The notes below the pieces were generated by a model that was not told the DNA's origin, searched no databases, and worked only from the letters and a program-made list of their open reading frames with translations. Positions 62,687-64,000 of a stretch of DNA of 64,000 bases are shown here, one piece after another. Within the stretch, counting starts at the first letter, position 1. Each line of letters starts with the position of its first letter. Source of the DNA: Paludibacteraceae bacterium (GTDB taxonomy: Bacteria; Bacteroidota; Bacteroidia; Bacteroidales; Paludibacteraceae); the NCBI GenBank assembly GCA_024399965.1, contig JAKSNJ010000002.1:1-64000 (forward strand), written 5' to 3'. The position numbers were made by a program, and so were the translations under genes.

Positions 62687-64000
62687 ATGAATAGAATCGT
62701 ATCTTTATGCGTTTTTGTGGTGGCATTAACACTAGCTGTGCCCACATTTGGTGCATCTAAGTCCAGTAAGTACCACCCACTCACTAAAAAGTACCACAAT
62801 GCTTCGTTGGAGCAAGTGCTAAATGACCTTGAGCAGAAGACAGGTTACAAATTGGCATACGTGCGTGAGGACATGGACCTTAATGCACGCGTGACGGCCA
62901 CTTTCAAAGAAACACCTGCCAAAACGGTGCTCAAGAAAGTGCTTGAGAAGAATCGTTACGACATCACCTCTAAAAAAGGTGTGATTACGATTGCTCTTAA
63001 GCCCGCACCGCCTACCACCTATGAAGTCAAGGCCACTACTCCCAGCGAGATACAGGACGATAGTATCAAGACCGTGCGTATTTGGCAAGACACTACCTAT
63101 TCCGTAGCGTGCAAGACCGTTACCAAGGAACTGCCGCAAGCCGTTGTGGAAGAGCCCACACCCACCAGTAAAGGACACTATTTACAAGCGTTCTTAGGTG
63201 CCGGTTATAGCCAAGTCGGTTACAAAGAGCCGGAAGGTATGAAGGACAAAGGGCTGGTAGGTGCTTTGGCACAACTGCAATATGCCTACTACTTCCACGA
63301 GAACTGGGGCGTAACCGCCGGCGTTGGCTTTGACTTCTATTCCAGCAAGGGCGTGATGAACCACGTATATGAGTGGACCGACCAATCCGACTCGGAGGGC
63401 GAGAAATACATTCACCGTGCCGAGGCCAAAGATTGGACCGAAAAGCAACTCATGGGTATGGTCAATATCCCTATTGGTGTACAGTGCCAGTATCCGCTAA
63501 ATGACAATAACCTGCGCCTTTATGCCGGTGCCGGCGTGAAAGTAGGCATACCTGTTTTTGCGACGCAACAACTGGGCAAAGGTGAGGTCAAGCACACCGG
63601 TTTCTATGAGAAATGGGGTATGACTATGCAGGAGGACTTGGGCAATTTAGGTAACGACCGCGATTTCTATACCGAAACCACCGATGCCTTTACGCTGGGT
63701 AAACAACTCAAATCCAAGATGGTGGCTGCTTCGGTGATGGCTGACCTCGGTGTGGCTATCCCCGTGGCGGAGCAGATAGATGTATTGGTGGGTGCATACT
63801 TTGACTACTGCCTGAATGACATCAAAGATGGCGACCAACAACCGATGGGGTGGAAACAACCCAACTTCCCGGAGGACAAGAGTTACCGTCAGCACGAGTT
63901 CATGGCAGAGTACCCGGGTATGGTGGCTGCTTCTGAGGCATTGCGTCCGTGGCAAATTGGTGTCAAAGTGGGCGTACAGTGGCACCACAAAGAGAAAGCC
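62687..64000 (+). CDS. Outer-membrane protein with STN domain, truncated by window end
   Basis: 438 codons are present and the frame is still open at 64000. A signal peptide (MNRIVSLCVFVVALTLAVP) is followed by a secretin/TonB short N-terminal (STN) domain: LEQVLNDLEQKTGYKLAY, TATFKETPAKTVLKKVLEK, VITIALKP. After a Pro/Thr linker the remainder is a series of beta strands with alternate aromatic residues (YLQAFLGAGYSQVG, ENWGVTAGVGFDFYSS, LRLYAGAGVKVGIPV) typical of an outer-membrane barrel. This STN-plus-barrel layout occurs in Bacteroidales; function unknown. Completeness cannot be judged. Confidence 0.75.
   Translation, partial: MNRIVSLCVFVVALTLAVPTFGASKSSKYHPLTKKYHNASLEQVLNDLEQKTGYKLAYVREDMDLNARVTATFKETPAKTVLKKVLEKNRYDITSKKGVITIALKPAPPTTYEVKATTPSEIQDDSIKTVRIWQDTTYSVACKTVTKELPQAVVEEPTPTSKGHYLQAFLGAGYSQVGYKEPEGMKDKGLVGALAQLQYAYYFHENWGVTAGVGFDFYSSKGVMNHVYEWTDQSDSEGEKYIHRAEAKDWTEKQLMGMVNIPIGVQCQYPLNDNNLRLYAGAGVKVGIPVFATQQLGKGEVKHTGFYEKWGMTMQEDLGNLGNDRDFYTETTDAFTLGKQLKSKMVAASVMADLGVAIPVAEQIDVLVGAYFDYCLNDIKDGDQQPMGWKQPNFPEDKSYRQHEFMAEYPGMVAASEALRPWQIGVKVGVQWHHKEKA

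Overview
The window looks like chromosome of a gut-type member of the Bacteroidales (phylum Bacteroidota). The basis is the promoter architecture: a TTTG-like -33 box, 19-21 bases, then a TAnnTTTG(C) -7 box, visible at more than ten sites. Supporting signs are a SusC/SusD pair, DUF3127, BspA-type leucine-rich repeats and a tmRNA tag ending in ALAA. I cannot name the genus.

Layout. 1-3016: a structured RNA candidate, malate dehydrogenase, a small exported protein and an LD-carboxypeptidase expressed from overlapping divergent promoters. 2983-12462 (-): a 3159-residue exported protein with LamG-like modules. 12506-21646 (-): a type I restriction-modification operon in the order one-TRD specificity gene, hsdM, fic, unknown 128-residue protein, hsdS, hsdR, YgjP-like metallopeptidase. 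21815-28656 (-): a DMT transporter, the GGGtGRT protein with its NifU-like partner, a pectinesterase, a DigH-like glycosidase and recF. 28752-31255 (-): a membrane-tethered HTH protein, a small membrane protein and a sigma-54-type response regulator that lacks the HTH. 31355-40384 (+): two exported OB-fold-like proteins, polysaccharide export genes and topoisomerase III. 40498-47325 (+): a pectin-type PUL (SusC, SusD, PL1 lyase). 47713-51755 (+): a small exported protein, a BspA-like LRR protein, tmRNA and typA. 51969-59171 (+): a 2339-residue exported protein and a 49-residue peptide. 59476-64000: pgk, DUF3127, a phosphoesterase, a short RecO (-) and a truncated outer-membrane protein at the window edge.

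How the parts work together. Pectin use is represented by SusCD plus the PL1 lyase and, elsewhere in the window, by a CE8 pectinesterase that would remove methyl esters. The restriction operon is a compact defence cluster with Fic and metallopeptidase cargo. At least five exported proteins of unrelated architecture end in the same short tail (roughly G-x-[LVM]-x-[IV]-x-[RKD]-x-G-x-x-[YFW]-x-x-x-G), which suggests a common surface-sorting or anchoring route.

The most unusual signal is a set of short-period tandem repeats (7, 8, 11 and 30 nt) scattered between genes and also in frame inside ldcA, recF, topB, the pectinesterase, the DigH-like gene and both giant genes. The 7-nt TCAAYTC type always lies so that its stop-free strand is the coding strand. 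A second unusual point is typA, whose ATG lies 4 nt after the tmRNA 3' end.
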